Assembly (NCBI GenBank): GCA_021781455.1
Contig: JAJXWV010000043.1
Coordinates: forward strand, 41,663 to 105,662
Direction: 5' to 3'
Source of the DNA: Acidobacteriota bacterium
GTDB taxonomy: Bacteria; Acidobacteriota; Thermoanaerobaculia; Gp7-AA8
DNA length: 64,000 bases
Shown here piece after piece: positions 25,611 to 34,626 of this stretch (its first letter is position 1; every line of letters begins with the position of its first letter). The position numbers and the translations under genes were made by a program. Under the pieces are notes generated by a model that worked only from the letters and a program-made list of their open reading frames with translations, ran no database searches and was not told where the DNA came from.

Positions 25611-25645
25611 AAAAAAAACCGCCGGGGCTGGGCGCCCCGGCGGCT
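25611..25645 (-). terminator. Rho-independent terminator of the second TonB receptor
   Basis: On the minus strand, a CCGCCGGGGCG-CCC-AGCCCCGGCGG-type stem followed by eight T. It mirrors the terminator of paralogue A at 15815-15848; both are preceded on the far side by a GCGGGCGGGAGACGC-type inverted repeat. Confidence 0.85.
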
Positions 25646-25672
25646 CCACGCTTCCAATGAGAACTGCACCAC

Positions 25673-25736
25673 GTGTGGGGCAGGCTTTCCAGCCCGCCCC
25701 CCCAGTGGGACAGGCTCGAAAGCCTGCCCCACACGA
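25673..25736. repeat. GGCAGGCTTTCCAGCC palindromic repeat pair, copy 3
   Basis: GTGGGGCAGGCTTTCCAGCC and CAGGCTCGAAAGCCTGCCCC in inverted orientation, between the receptor stop and its terminator. Confidence 0.75.
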
Positions 25737-25740
25737 GACA

Positions 25741-28725
25741 CTAGAAGTTCACGCGGGCACCGAGACGGAGCACGCGCGGCGACTGCACTTCGGTGATGTG
25801 GTTCGAGGAGCTGATGTTGACGCGAGTGACGTCGCGCTGAAGGATCGTGTTGCTGTTCAGGACGTTGAACGCGTCGATCGAGAAGGTCACAGACGCGCGC
25901 GAAATACGGATGTCCTTCGCCAGACGGAGGTCGAGCTCCGACAGGTTCGGGTTGCGGTACTTGTCAGTCGTGTTGCTCAGGAGCAGTGGCTTGGCGCCTT
26001 CGCTCGTGACCACGCGGTAGACGTACGGAAGCGCGTAACCCTGACGGCCGGTGAGGTTGAAGCCGAGGCTCGTCTCGATGACCGGGATCTGGTACGCGCC
26101 GGTGACGTTGTACGCCCACTTCGAATTGATGTAGACGCCGCCCTTGGCGCCGCTGCCGGTGCCCGAGCCAAACAGCACTTCGCTGTTGTTGCACACCGAG
26201 CAACCGGTGCCACCGCGCATGACGGTCGGGTCGACGATGCCGTTCGGCCCGACGTGCTGCTTCCAGTCCTGCAGCGTGAAATTGCCGCGGAGCATCCAGC
26301 GGTTGCTCATGCGCTTGGTCACGGTGAGATCGAGGCCCTTGTACGTCTGGTAGTAGTCGGGCCGGTTCTGCCAGACAAAGTACGTCGCAGGAGAGAGCCC
26401 CGGAGCGAGCTTGTAATACGTCAGAGGAATGCTGGCCTGGCCGCCCGGCAGGTAGACCGCCGAGCAACCGCTGCCCGACCCCTTGAGGCAGGCAGTGGTC
26501 TGCACCGGGACGTAGTCGGCGGAGGTGTAGAAATCACCCGCGCCCTGCGTCTTCTCACCGCGAGCCCACGCGAAGTTCTGGAGCTTGCGGTAGGTGCCGT
26601 CGATACCGATGCTGAGGTCCGGCAGGAGCTCGTGCTCGAATCCAGCCATGAACTCGTTGGTCGTCGGGGCCTTGAAATTCGAAGACCACCGATAGAGCTG
26701 GTTCGGGATCGTGCTCTTGTTCGGGTCGATGCCGTAGTACGAGACGAGGTTCGAGAAGTCGATCTCGTTGGGGTCGGCGATGTGATTGTGGTTCAGATCG
26801 GTGAAGTAATAGTAGAGATAGTTGTAGGCCCCGGGCGAGACGTTGTAGACCTCGGTGCCGCCCATCTGGTCCGTGTACTTGCTGTATCCGGCACGGAACA
26901 GCGTCCGCTTCTCGGCGCCGAACGAGTAGGTCAGGCCGAGACGTGGCGAAACGTTGTTCCACTTGAGCCCGGTGACGCTGGGGAAAGTGATCGACGGCAG
27001 AATGTTCGGCGCGACCTGGTTCGCGGCAACGGTTCCACCCTGGACACTGCCCTTCTGCTGGTCGTAGCGCAGGCCGGGCTGCAGGGTCAGGTTGCCAAGC
27101 ATGATCGTGTCGCCGACGTATGCGTCGGTCGACTTGACACCGTAGGTGAAATCCACAGGACGAAGCAGGTAGGCGCCGCCCGTGCCGTCGCCGAAGTCGA
27201 CGGTGTACTCGTTGCCCGGCCAGACGCTGATGGACCTAACCTTGGCGTCGCGATACCCGGCGCCGAACTTCAGCTCGTTGCTGACGGTGCCGATGTTGAA
27301 GAACGCCGAACCGTCGACGCGCTCCTGCGTCTGCGGCCGCGTGGTGGCGTAGCTCTCGAACGAGGTGTGCCAGGCACCGTCGGTGCCGAAGTACGCCGGG
27401 TTCGAAGAGAGGCCGCACTGCAGCGTCGTGCATCCGCGGCCGTTGTTGGCGATCAGCTGGAAGCCGCCCTGAACCTTCGAGAAGAGGCCGGTCAGGTAGA
27501 GGTTCGGTCCGAAGATCTGCGTGTCTTCGATCTTCCACATCGTCGGATTGCCGAGGTTGCCGGTGGCGTTGCCGCTGTAGAGGTTGTTCTGGTCCCACGT
27601 CGTTTCCGGCAGGCGGCTGGTGCTGGCGTTGCGGCCGATCTTCACCTTGTTGCCGTACATGTCGGTGATGGTGAGGCTGTTCGACGAGGTCGGCTGCGCG
27701 TTGAGCTTGACGTTCTCGTCGGTCAGGGCCGTCTTGTCGAGGAAGCGCGTGCCGGACGTCAGCAGCGTCGGCGTGAGCAGGTTGATCTGCTGCTTCGCGT
27801 ATGCGCCCCAGAGCCACAGGCGGTCCTTGATGATCGGCCCGCCAACGTCGGCGCCATAGTCGTTGATCTTGTCGATCTGGTTGACGCGGGTGAGATAGCT
27901 CGTCGCTTCCGACGGAATCTTCGGACTCGACTGCAGCGAGCTGGAAGTGTCGTAATAGTGCGCCGAACCCCTGAATTCGTTCGTGCCGCGCTTGGTGACC
28001 ATGTTGAGCTGCACGCCCGGCGTCATGATGCGCGGGTCGGTGCCGCCCGTCGTGACCTGCATTTCTTCGAACGAGTCGAAGTCGTAGTAGGTCGGCGAAG
28101 AGCCGAGCGCGCCGACGTCGGTGATGTTCACGCCGTCGACGTTCCAGGTCGACTGGTCGGCCGTGGTTCCCTTGCCGACGTAGTTCGACTGCTGGCCCGA
28201 CTCGCTGCCACCGACGTTGACGCGGTCCATGAGAACGCCCGGGGTCTGCTGCAGGATGACCCACGGGTCACGGCCGGTCGGAACCTTCTCCAGCTCGACC
28301 TTGGTGATGTCGGCGCCCGTGCCCGCTTTGCGGACGTCGAGCAGCGGCGCTTCCGCCGTGACGGTGATCGACTCGGCGGCCGCCGGGTTGAGCGTCATCG
28401 TGACGTCGGCGTTGCGGCCGAGGTTCACGCCGATGCCCTGGCGGCTGGCTGTGCCAAATCCGGCGAGCTCAGCCTTCAATGCATACCGACCGGGAGAGAG
28501 GTTGATGAAGCGGAAGCTGCCCGTCGCGTCCGTGACGAACGTCTGCGGAGCAGCGACACCCGTGAGTGTGACGGTGACGCCCGGAAGCGCCGATCCGTCC
28601 TTTGCTACGACCTTGCCGAAGATGTTTCCCGTTTGTGTTTGCGCCATTCCGCTTACGGCAATCAGCAGAATGAACAGTGCGGTTGTTACAACCGCTAACA
28701 ACCTGAGGGGTGGGCACCGTTTCAT
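25741..28725 (-). CDS. Oar-like TonB-dependent outer-membrane receptor (paralogue B)
   Basis: 994 residues with the same architecture as paralogue A: signal peptide (cut after GMAQ), carboxypeptidase-regulatory domain (GKVVAKDGSALPGVTVTLTG), plug (WNVDGVNITDVGA) and a barrel ending LRLGARVNF. Nearly identical runs through the plug and much of the barrel, with divergence concentrated in some barrel segments, point to a recent duplication and divergence of ligand loops. Start at 28725 is supported by AAAGGAG a few bases upstream. A matching terminator follows the gene. Neighbours are the TPR and sulfatase-fold genes downstream on the same strand. Confidence 0.88.
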   Translation of the reverse strand: MKRCPPLRLLAVVTTALFILLIAVSGMAQTQTGNIFGKVVAKDGSALPGVTVTLTGVAAPQTFVTDATGSFRFINLSPGRYALKAELAGFGTASRQGIGVNLGRNADVTMTLNPAAAESITVTAEAPLLDVRKAGTGADITKVELEKVPTGRDPWVILQQTPGVLMDRVNVGGSESGQQSNYVGKGTTADQSTWNVDGVNITDVGALGSSPTYYDFDSFEEMQVTTGGTDPRIMTPGVQLNMVTKRGTNEFRGSAHYYDTSSSLQSSPKIPSEATSYLTRVNQIDKINDYGADVGGPIIKDRLWLWGAYAKQQINLLTPTLLTSGTRFLDKTALTDENVKLNAQPTSSNSLTITDMYGNKVKIGRNASTSRLPETTWDQNNLYSGNATGNLGNPTMWKIEDTQIFGPNLYLTGLFSKVQGGFQLIANNGRGCTTLQCGLSSNPAYFGTDGAWHTSFESYATTRPQTQERVDGSAFFNIGTVSNELKFGAGYRDAKVRSISVWPGNEYTVDFGDGTGGAYLLRPVDFTYGVKSTDAYVGDTIMLGNLTLQPGLRYDQQKGSVQGGTVAANQVAPNILPSITFPSVTGLKWNNVSPRLGLTYSFGAEKRTLFRAGYSKYTDQMGGTEVYNVSPGAYNYLYYYFTDLNHNHIADPNEIDFSNLVSYYGIDPNKSTIPNQLYRWSSNFKAPTTNEFMAGFEHELLPDLSIGIDGTYRKLQNFAWARGEKTQGAGDFYTSADYVPVQTTACLKGSGSGCSAVYLPGGQASIPLTYYKLAPGLSPATYFVWQNRPDYYQTYKGLDLTVTKRMSNRWMLRGNFTLQDWKQHVGPNGIVDPTVMRGGTGCSVCNNSEVLFGSGTGSGAKGGVYINSKWAYNVTGAYQIPVIETSLGFNLTGRQGYALPYVYRVVTSEGAKPLLLSNTTDKYRNPNLSELDLRLAKDIRISRASVTFSIDAFNVLNSNTILQRDVTRVNISSSNHITEVQSPRVLRLGARVNF

Positions 28726-29076
28726 ATCGGCTCCTTTCAACTTGTGGAAATGAGGGGTACTGGTGGTGCGTACTGCAGATCACTCGCCGGATGCCAGCAC
28801 TCCGGCAACACTTTGATTTGCATGGGTTTATCGCGTAAGTGGCTGTGTCGCTGGGAACTCCCGATTCAATCCGCCGTTGGCTGGCGTACCGTCCGTTGAA
28901 TCTGCCGCAAGCACATTCAGGGGTCGAAGCTTATCACCAAACCCTCTGTTACTGGCAAGTGAACGACCAGTCAACGCGCATCGAAGTCGGTGACCCCGCT
29001 CACGCGTACACGCAAGTCTGACAAGCACCCAGCCAGAGTGTGCGCTTTGGGCGACCCGCTACCGCGATTGCAGGGT
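28726..29076. other. Gene-free leader upstream of TonB receptor B
   Basis: About 350 bp. I see the ribosome-binding site of the receptor and no convincing gene, promoter or RNA. Confidence 0.45.
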
Positions 29077-29180
29077 CGCCAGCGCCCGGCTCGAGGCTCG
29101 ACCAGCCCGATGTTGTAGTGCGCGTCGTACCGCCGCGGGTCGATCTGTACGGCGCGATTCCACGCCTCGACCGCAGCGCG
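29077..29180 (-). pseudogene. Decayed TPR fragment related to the sulfatase-fold protein C-terminus
   Basis: On the minus strand this encodes AVEAWNRAVQIDPRRYDAHYN and IGLVEPRAGRW. That matches the last TPR of the 19610-21820 protein (AVSAWKQAVSVDPRQYDALFN, then TGLIEGSLGHR) at both protein and DNA level. There is no start, no upstream domain and no downstream continuation. It sits about 350 bp upstream of receptor B, the same relative place the intact gene holds upstream of receptor A, so it is probably what is left of a duplicated copy. Confidence 0.7.
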
Positions 29181-29492
29181 TCCCTGCACCCGGCACTCGA
29201 CACCCGCGACCCCGCGCAAATGACAAACGCCGCGAATTGCTTCGCGGCGTTTGAGGGCCTGCTTTCCCGCTGCCTACGAGGTTAGCTGTCGGATTCGGGT
29301 TGGAAACCCTACCGGCTTTCGGCCGGATTCACCCCGGACGGTGGCAAGCCGTCACTCAACTGGTTCCCCCGTTCCTCGGTACCGAGGATTAGGCTGGCAA
29401 GTCGCCGCCATGCCGGCGGCATACGGGAGTCTAGCGCGTATCGTGCCCGGAGAGAAGCGGCCCGAAGAACTGGAGATGGACTGAGCCGATAC
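29181..29492. other. Intergenic stretch without recognisable gene
   Basis: About 310 bp with no supported coding region. It contains an imperfect CTACCGGCTTTCGGCCGG hairpin near 29308, but no clear terminator tail. Confidence 0.4.
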
Positions 29493-29529
29493 GAGATCGC
29501 AGATCGCAGATCTGCAGATCTGCAGATGA
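29493..29529. repeat. CAGATCG/CAGATCTG heptamer array
   Basis: CGAGATCGCAGATCGCAG followed by ATCTGCAGATCTGCAG; same unit as the array at 19486-19570. Confidence 0.7.
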
Positions 29530-29666
29530 CTGAGCTTCGCATTGAACGAGGCTGTGCGGAAATCGAGAGCACGATGTTCGCTGACCAGTCGTCGGGTATG
29601 CGGGCGCATTCATGTTCCGGCTGACGGGAGACTTCAATTGGGGATGCCGGATCGCGCGGTGTCGGG

Positions 29667-29736
29667 TTCACCACAGAGGCACAGAGACGCTGAGGTCCCT
29701 AGAGAGTCTCTGTGTGCTCTGTGCCTCTGTGGTGAG
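29667..29736. repeat. TTCACCACAGAG inverted repeat, copy 2
   Basis: TTCACCACAGAGGCACAGAG is inverted against CTCTGTGCCTCTGTGGTGA with a short middle. Nearly perfect long hairpin. Confidence 0.8.
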
Positions 29737-29816
29737 TTCGAGTTCGCCCGGGCGCGGGTCATGGGCAGATTTTATGGTTGGCAGACGGCAGACTGCCCAC
29801 GCGGCGACGGCGGGCG

Positions 29817-29934
29817 CCTCAGAGGCTGTGCAGAAATCGGCGGTGGAGAGCGGAACTCCGTTCCGCAGTCGCCTGCGGGTCTGGAGACCCGCTCTCCACT
29901 CGCGACACGGCCATTTCTGCACAGGCGCCTCGGA
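29817..29934. repeat. GAGGCTGTGCAGAAAT inverted-repeat element
   Basis: About 110 bp bounded by CTCAGAGGCTGTGCAGAAAT and its inverse ATTTCTGCACAGGCGCCTC, with an inner GTGGAGAGCGG arm. The outer motif recurs singly at 31149-31168 (CTCAGAGGCTGTGCAGAAAT), directly before the DUF2283-HTH gene, and in variant form near 29548. Confidence 0.7.
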
Positions 29935-30087
29935 GTGACGGAGGGCGAGAGAACTGCATCCCCCTCGCGACGCGGACGCGAATAAGCTTCGGCTCACCGA
30001 TCATCGGCGCGACCGAATCTGAGACGGTCAGGAGCAGAAATCCGCGCGAGGCCCGGCGCAGCCGGCCCCCGCGACGATGACTTCTCC

Positions 30088-31095
30088 ATGGCCGTCAGAG
30101 AGCAAGTCATGACCCTGAAAAACATCTGGATTCTGATCAAGGCCGCGACGTCGTCGTGGATCGATGACTATGCGCAAAGCATGGGCGCGGCTCTGGCTTA
30201 CTACACCATGTTCTCGATCGCCCCGTTGTTGCTGATCGTCATATCGATCGCCGGACTCATCTTCGGAGTGGAAGCGGCGCGTGGCGAGATTTACGGGCAG
30301 CTGCAGGGCCTGATGGGATCGCAGGGCGCCGCGGCTGTTCAGGGATTGCTCGAGAGCGCGAGCAAGCCGGCCCGGAGCATCACCGCCACGCTGATCGGCG
30401 GAGCTCTCCTGTTGATCGGAGCGACCTCGGTATTCGCCGAATTGCAGGATGCATTCGATCGCATATGGCGCGCCCCGAAGAGATACAAAGGTGGAATCTG
30501 GAGCCTGCTGCGCGGGCGCATCCTCTCTTTCGGCATGATCACGGTCATCGGCTTCCTGTTGATCGTGTCACTCGTGATCAGCGCGGCGCTGGCCGCGCTG
30601 GGGAAGTGGTGGGGACCGCTGTTCGCAGAGTGGGCGCTCCTCGCGAACGTGATCAACTTTCTGTTCAGTCTCGCCTTCACGACGACCATGTTTGCGATGA
30701 TCTACAAGGTCATGCCGCGGGTGAAGGTCGCCTGGGCGGACGTGTGGATCGGCGCCACCGTCACGGCAGTGCTCTTTACGATCGGCAAATCTCTGATCGG
30801 GTTCTATATCGGCAAGAGCGGTGTGACTTCGGGGTTCGGTGCCGCCGGTTCGCTCGTAGTGTCGCTGGTGTGGGTGTACTACTCCGCCCAGATCTTTCTG
30901 CTGGGCGCGGAATTCACCTGGGCCTATGCGCTCACATTCGGATCGCGCAAGGCTCAGCCGGTGCCCGGCGCTGCGCCCGTCATTCCCAGTCAGACGGCAA
31001 AGAAACGGCCCGATATCCACATGATCGAGGCGAAGCAAGCGGCCGCCGATGAGGAACTGAGCAAAAAGAATGAGACGCGCGGCGACCGTTCCTGA
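30088..31095 (+). CDS. YihY/BrkB family inner-membrane protein
   Basis: 335 residues, about six membrane helices. Diagnostic family features: SMGAALAYYTMFSIAPLLL near 30-50, an ATSVFAELQDAFDRIW block near 115, and VWVYYSAQIFLLGAEFTWAY near 270. BrkB/YihY proteins were once called RNase BN and are probably transporters or flippases; function is not established. The C-terminal tail (about 295-335) is charged and cytoplasmic. An ATG at 30109 is an alternative start. Surrounding DNA is repeat-rich, and the gene stands alone on the plus strand. Confidence 0.85.
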   Translation: MAVREQVMTLKNIWILIKAATSSWIDDYAQSMGAALAYYTMFSIAPLLLIVISIAGLIFGVEAARGEIYGQLQGLMGSQGAAAVQGLLESASKPARSITATLIGGALLLIGATSVFAELQDAFDRIWRAPKRYKGGIWSLLRGRILSFGMITVIGFLLIVSLVISAALAALGKWWGPLFAEWALLANVINFLFSLAFTTTMFAMIYKVMPRVKVAWADVWIGATVTAVLFTIGKSLIGFYIGKSGVTSGFGAAGSLVVSLVWVYYSAQIFLLGAEFTWAYALTFGSRKAQPVPGAAPVIPSQTAKKRPDIHMIEAKQAAADEELSKKNETRGDRS

Positions 31096-31184
31096 CCCTG
31101 GTGAGACAGGAACCGCGAGCGCCTGGCCACCGCCCCGCACTTCGGCGACTCAGAGGCTGTGCAGAAATCCTACAAGGAGCCCAA

Positions 31185-31574
31185 ATGAAGTACTTCTACG
31201 ATCGCAAGAACGACTCGCTGTCGATCACGCTCGCGGATCGACGGCACGATGCTTCCGAGGAGGTTTGGCCCGGCGTAGTTGTCGATTTCGACAAGGAAGG
31301 CCGACCGATTGCGCTCGAGATCCCCGAGTCTGCAAGCTCGTTCGTCGACGTTGAGGCACTGGCACAGGATCGGTCGGTTCGTGTCGTCGCGCCCGACCGA
31401 ATTCGGTCGACAGAGGGACTCGACGGACGCGAGCTGCGGATTCGCCGTGAGGGCATGGGACTGACACAAGTCGAGCTTGCTGCAGCGCTCGGCGTCTCAG
31501 GCAACACGATCGCGCGGTGGGAGAGAAGTGAGCTGAAAATCGATAACCCTCGCCTGCTCGCTCTTGCACTCTCC
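31185..31574 (+). pseudogene. DUF2283-HTH regulator, 3' end replaced (no own stop)
   Basis: About 130 recognisable residues. DUF2283 at 1-60 (KYFYDRKNDSLSITLADRR, VVVDFDKEGRPIALEI) is followed by an XRE/Cro HTH (about 88-125, LTQVELAAALGVSGNTIARW). Such proteins resemble toxin-antitoxin style regulators. AAGGAG lies six bases before the ATG. The frame does not stop where the domain ends: at about 31574 it enters sequence that is the antisense of a metK fragment and stays open to 32753 across an opposite-strand gene. I therefore treat it as a truncated gene at a recombination junction; if expressed it would carry a nonsense tail. Confidence 0.6.
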
Positions 31575-31860
31575 GTGCTTGCCGCTGAGGGCGCCGCCGC
31601 CGATCGGGACGCGGGGGCCGTAGTAGTCCATCACGAGCTTGCGGCCCGTTTGGCCGTTGTCGCCGTCGGAGCCGCCGGAGATGAGCGGACCGTTGGGGTT
31701 GATCAGGAGAGCGGCGGCCTCCCACGTGCCGCGCCAGCGCGGGTCCGCGAACCGGACGCGCTGGTACGCAGATGCGAGCACTGTTTCGATGCCGCGCGTC
31801 AGATCGAGGAACTCCGTCGTCTCGCGCTGCTGCAGCGTCACGAGGAGGTGCTCGAGATGC
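31575..31860 (-). pseudogene. Internal fragment of S-adenosylmethionine synthetase (metK)
   Basis: Minus-strand reading gives about 95 residues, including NPNGPLISGGSDGDNGQTGR followed by KLVMDYYGPRVPIGGGALSG. This matches the MetK C-terminal block (GGPxGDxGLTGRK then GGGAFSGKD in the family). Neither the N-terminal two thirds nor the C-terminal end is present. One edge joins the DUF2283-HTH gene, the other lies about 10 bp from a palindromic repeat (31872-31926). Stop codons are absent, so it may be a recent cut. A complete metK is expected elsewhere in the genome. Confidence 0.7.
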
Positions 31861-31871
31861 CACCTCTCCCT

Positions 31872-31926
31872 GGGACCGGCTTTCCAGCCGGTCCTCCAAG
31901 ACAGGCTGGAAAGCCTGTCCTACACG
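31872..31926. repeat. GGCTTTCCAGCC palindromic repeat pair, copy 4
   Basis: GGGACCGGCTTTCCAGCCGGTCC is followed by ACAGGCTGGAAAGCCTGTCC; each arm is itself a palindrome. Confidence 0.7.
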
Positions 31927-31979
31927 AGGGGCAAGATGCCCGGCGGGCGGCCGGCTGGAAGGCGGCACCCCGTCGCGCC

Positions 31980-33689
31980 TTACCACTCGAGGGTCCGCGG
32001 GAGCGCCTCCAAGCGCTTCGTCAGGCGCTCTTCGTCGTACGGGCGCTTCATCTTCAGCATGCCCGCGATCTCCACCATCAGCGCCGCGGCCATCATGTCC
32101 TTCGCCTCTTTGTCGCTGTAGCCTTCGCTCTTCAGCCGCTCCAGCGTCCGCCGCGTCACGGACGGCTTGTTCGCCCGCAGCTGGTTCGCGAGGACCTTTC
32201 GCATCTCTTTCATCAACAGGTCGCGATCGGGCTCGTCGATCTGCGGCCCTGTGTCGAAATCCGACTCTTCGCCCGGTTCCATCGCCTGTTCCACGAGCAT
32301 CGCCTCCTCGTTTCGAACGATCTCGATCGTCCTTTCCACGAGCAGCATCGCCAGAGGGCTTTTCGCGAACCGGGACGGGAGGTCGAGCGCCAGGCGCGCC
32401 ATCAGCGCGCTCTCCCGCTCTTCGCCACACGCGAGATGCCACCGGCTCATCCAGTCGCACATCCAGCGGAGCTCGCGCACCGCAGCCGGGTCCGCGGCCA
32501 CACGTCTGATGAAGACCTGCTTCGCGCGCTGCCGCATATCGGGATCGAACGTCTCGTCCCCCTGCGCCTCCGCCAGCAGATGCCAGCTGCTGTACTCCTC
32601 GCGACGCAGCAGCGCCGCGAGCTCCCCGCCCGGCACATCGGCCGCCGGCTCGGCCGCCGGCAGAGGCTCGATCGCCGCGATCGTTTTCGCCAGAGCCGTC
32701 GCCGAGCGGTCGAGCGCATCGTCGGCCTGCGTCAGCATCGTCAGGAACACTGAAGCCGCGCGCTCGAACGAGACCGGGGCAATGCCCACACCCCGAGCCT
32801 TCTCGAACTCGGTGCGCGGCATGTCGGGCATGATCATCGGAACGTCGATACGGCCACCGGGTCGGAACAGCGTATCGACGCAGACGAGGTTGCCGGCCGG
32901 AGCGACGAACCAGAAGCGCACGATTCCACCTTCACGGTCGACGATCGTCACCTCGCCGCCGCGATCGCCGGGCGGCGGCAGCATCGTCGCCAGCCGCGTG
33001 CGCATGCGCGTGAGCGCGCTGCGGTGCAGCTTCTCGTCAGCGTCGAGGAGCGGATCGTTCGCAAGGCGCTCGAGGATCTCGAGGGATCCGATGGATGGCT
33101 CGGCCTCGAGGGCATCGACCATCGCCTGCCGCAGCGGATTCCGTCCGGGCCTGGCCAGCTGCTCTTCGTAGATCAGCGCCGCCGGCGCACCTGTGTCATG
33201 GCGGACCCTGTCGATGAAATGGAAGGCGTCGAGGTCGCCTTCGATCGCGTCCAGCATCGCCGTGACGGCCGGGACCGCATCCGCAGCCTGCATGCAAAGA
33301 AGGATGAGACCGCGCCAGATGATGCTCAGAACGCGTTCGCGGTCTTCCGGATCGGTCAGCAGGTCGGTTCCGTTGCCGCGAAGTTCGTCATCGAGAAGCG
33401 CGACGGCGATGGCGCGCCGCTCTGGGTCGAGACCGCGGTCCGCGACAATCGCGCGCAGCGCGTCGAGCTGATCGGCGATGCCGAGGTGCTCGAAAAGGGT
33501 CGAGAAGATCTCGAAATCGAGAAACGTGACCTCACCCGTGCGCAGCCGGTCGATCAGGGCGGCGCGCGCGGCGGTGCGGTTCACGCCGTCGAAGAGGTCG
33601 TCGAGGGCGAGATCAGGATCGGGGTTATCGAAATACCCGGCGATGGCGCGCGCCGCTTTGTCGGCGCGCACGCGCTGCTTGTTCTTCAC
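31980..33689 (-). CDS. Large predicted soluble alpha-helical protein of unknown function
   Basis: 569 residues, no signal peptide or membrane helix. Mostly helical, with many Asp/Glu/Arg; the N-terminal half resembles a helical-repeat fold (AALIDRLRTGEVTFLDFEIF and similar). The last 70 residues (KPSVTRRTLERLKSEGYS, MMAAALMVEIAGMLK, PYDEERL) resemble the DUF1841-like tail found in small proteins, but this is weak. No catalytic motif is recognised. Start chosen as GTG at 33689 (VKNKQRVRAD); the longer frame lacks a sensible beginning. Its codon pattern fits neighbouring genes, so I consider it real. It stands alone. Confidence 0.65.
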   Translation of the reverse strand: MKNKQRVRADKAARAIAGYFDNPDPDLALDDLFDGVNRTAARAALIDRLRTGEVTFLDFEIFSTLFEHLGIADQLDALRAIVADRGLDPERRAIAVALLDDELRGNGTDLLTDPEDRERVLSIIWRGLILLCMQAADAVPAVTAMLDAIEGDLDAFHFIDRVRHDTGAPAALIYEEQLARPGRNPLRQAMVDALEAEPSIGSLEILERLANDPLLDADEKLHRSALTRMRTRLATMLPPPGDRGGEVTIVDREGGIVRFWFVAPAGNLVCVDTLFRPGGRIDVPMIMPDMPRTEFEKARGVGIAPVSFERAASVFLTMLTQADDALDRSATALAKTIAAIEPLPAAEPAADVPGGELAALLRREEYSSWHLLAEAQGDETFDPDMRQRAKQVFIRRVAADPAAVRELRWMCDWMSRWHLACGEERESALMARLALDLPSRFAKSPLAMLLVERTIEIVRNEEAMLVEQAMEPGEESDFDTGPQIDEPDRDLLMKEMRKVLANQLRANKPSVTRRTLERLKSEGYSDKEAKDMMAAALMVEIAGMLKMKRPYDEERLTKRLEALPRTLEW

Positions 33690-33811
33690 GGTGGCATGGT
33701 AGCTCGATCCGGGGGTGGTCCCGCGCGGGGCGTTCGCGGAACATCGGGACCGAACCGTCACGATCGATCTCGATGGTCTTCAGATCGTCGGAATGTACTT
33801 TCCGCTCGATA

Positions 33812-34081
33812 TCAGGAGGAAGCGCTATGGATGCGGGGCGTCGGGTTCACCACAGAGGACAGCCGCTCGGCGATGCGGCTGGCCGCGTCACCGATTCCGG
33901 TCTCCCTCAGCATGAGTGTGATCTCGCCTAACGGACAGCCGGGCTGTCCCGATCGCTCGACGAGCGCGTTGCGAAACTCGTCGCGTTCGATGCCGGCGAT
34001 CCGTTTGTGGAATTCCCCGGCATCGTACGGAGGACGAGCGAGGAGGTCGTCGAGGAGCTTCGCAGCTTTTTGAGGCGGCAT
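33812..34081 (-). CDS. Small hypothetical protein
   Basis: 89 residues from the ATG at 34081 (MPPQKAAKLLDDLLARPPYD). Contains two amphipathic helices (AGEFHKRIAGIERDEFRNAL and EITLMLRETGIGDAASRIAE). The last dozen residues read into a TTCACCACAGAG repeat arm, so the original C-terminus may be lost. Not recognised; it could be a fragment of a larger gene. Confidence 0.4.
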   Translation of the reverse strand: MPPQKAAKLLDDLLARPPYDAGEFHKRIAGIERDEFRNALVERSGQPGCPLGEITLMLRETGIGDAASRIAERLSSVVNPTPRIHSASS

Positions 34082-34304
34082 ACGGTAATTATCTCGCGCG
34101 CGGCGATGACGGGCCTGGAGCCGCGAGAGCCGCACCCGTCAATCTCTCCCACCGGTAGAGTGGCCACGATACTCGGCTCTCGAGATCGGAGGGGGCGCCG
34201 GCACCCAATTCGGTAGCACCGCTGAGCCGACGAACGGTCGGAGTGCGGAGCGCTCGACAGAAACCGCGCGCCCTGCGGCGACAGGAGGATGAAGTGGAAG
34301 GGAT

Positions 34305-34380
<76 letters not shown>

Positions 34381-34626
34381 AGAGGCAGGCCTCGGAAAAA
34401 CGGCGCGGAACATACCACGCGTGAGCAGGGCTGTAAATGCGTTCCGCCGAACGTTCATTCCGCGGAATTTTGCGCGACTTCACGCCCCTCACCCGGTTCG
34501 ACGGTTCGCTGGTCGATGCAGATCGGGAATTCGTTGCGCAGCATGCAGAAACTTGGGGTTAGTCACCGCTTCGTCGGCGCGCCACCCCGCCGCCCAGATC
34601 CCTCGCTCACGCTCGGGATGACAGGG

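Noticed and set aside
31575..32753. C-terminal extension of the DUF2283-HTH protein as a real domain
   Set aside because: The extension is the antisense of a metK fragment and then of the 31980-33689 gene; composition is that of a shadow frame.
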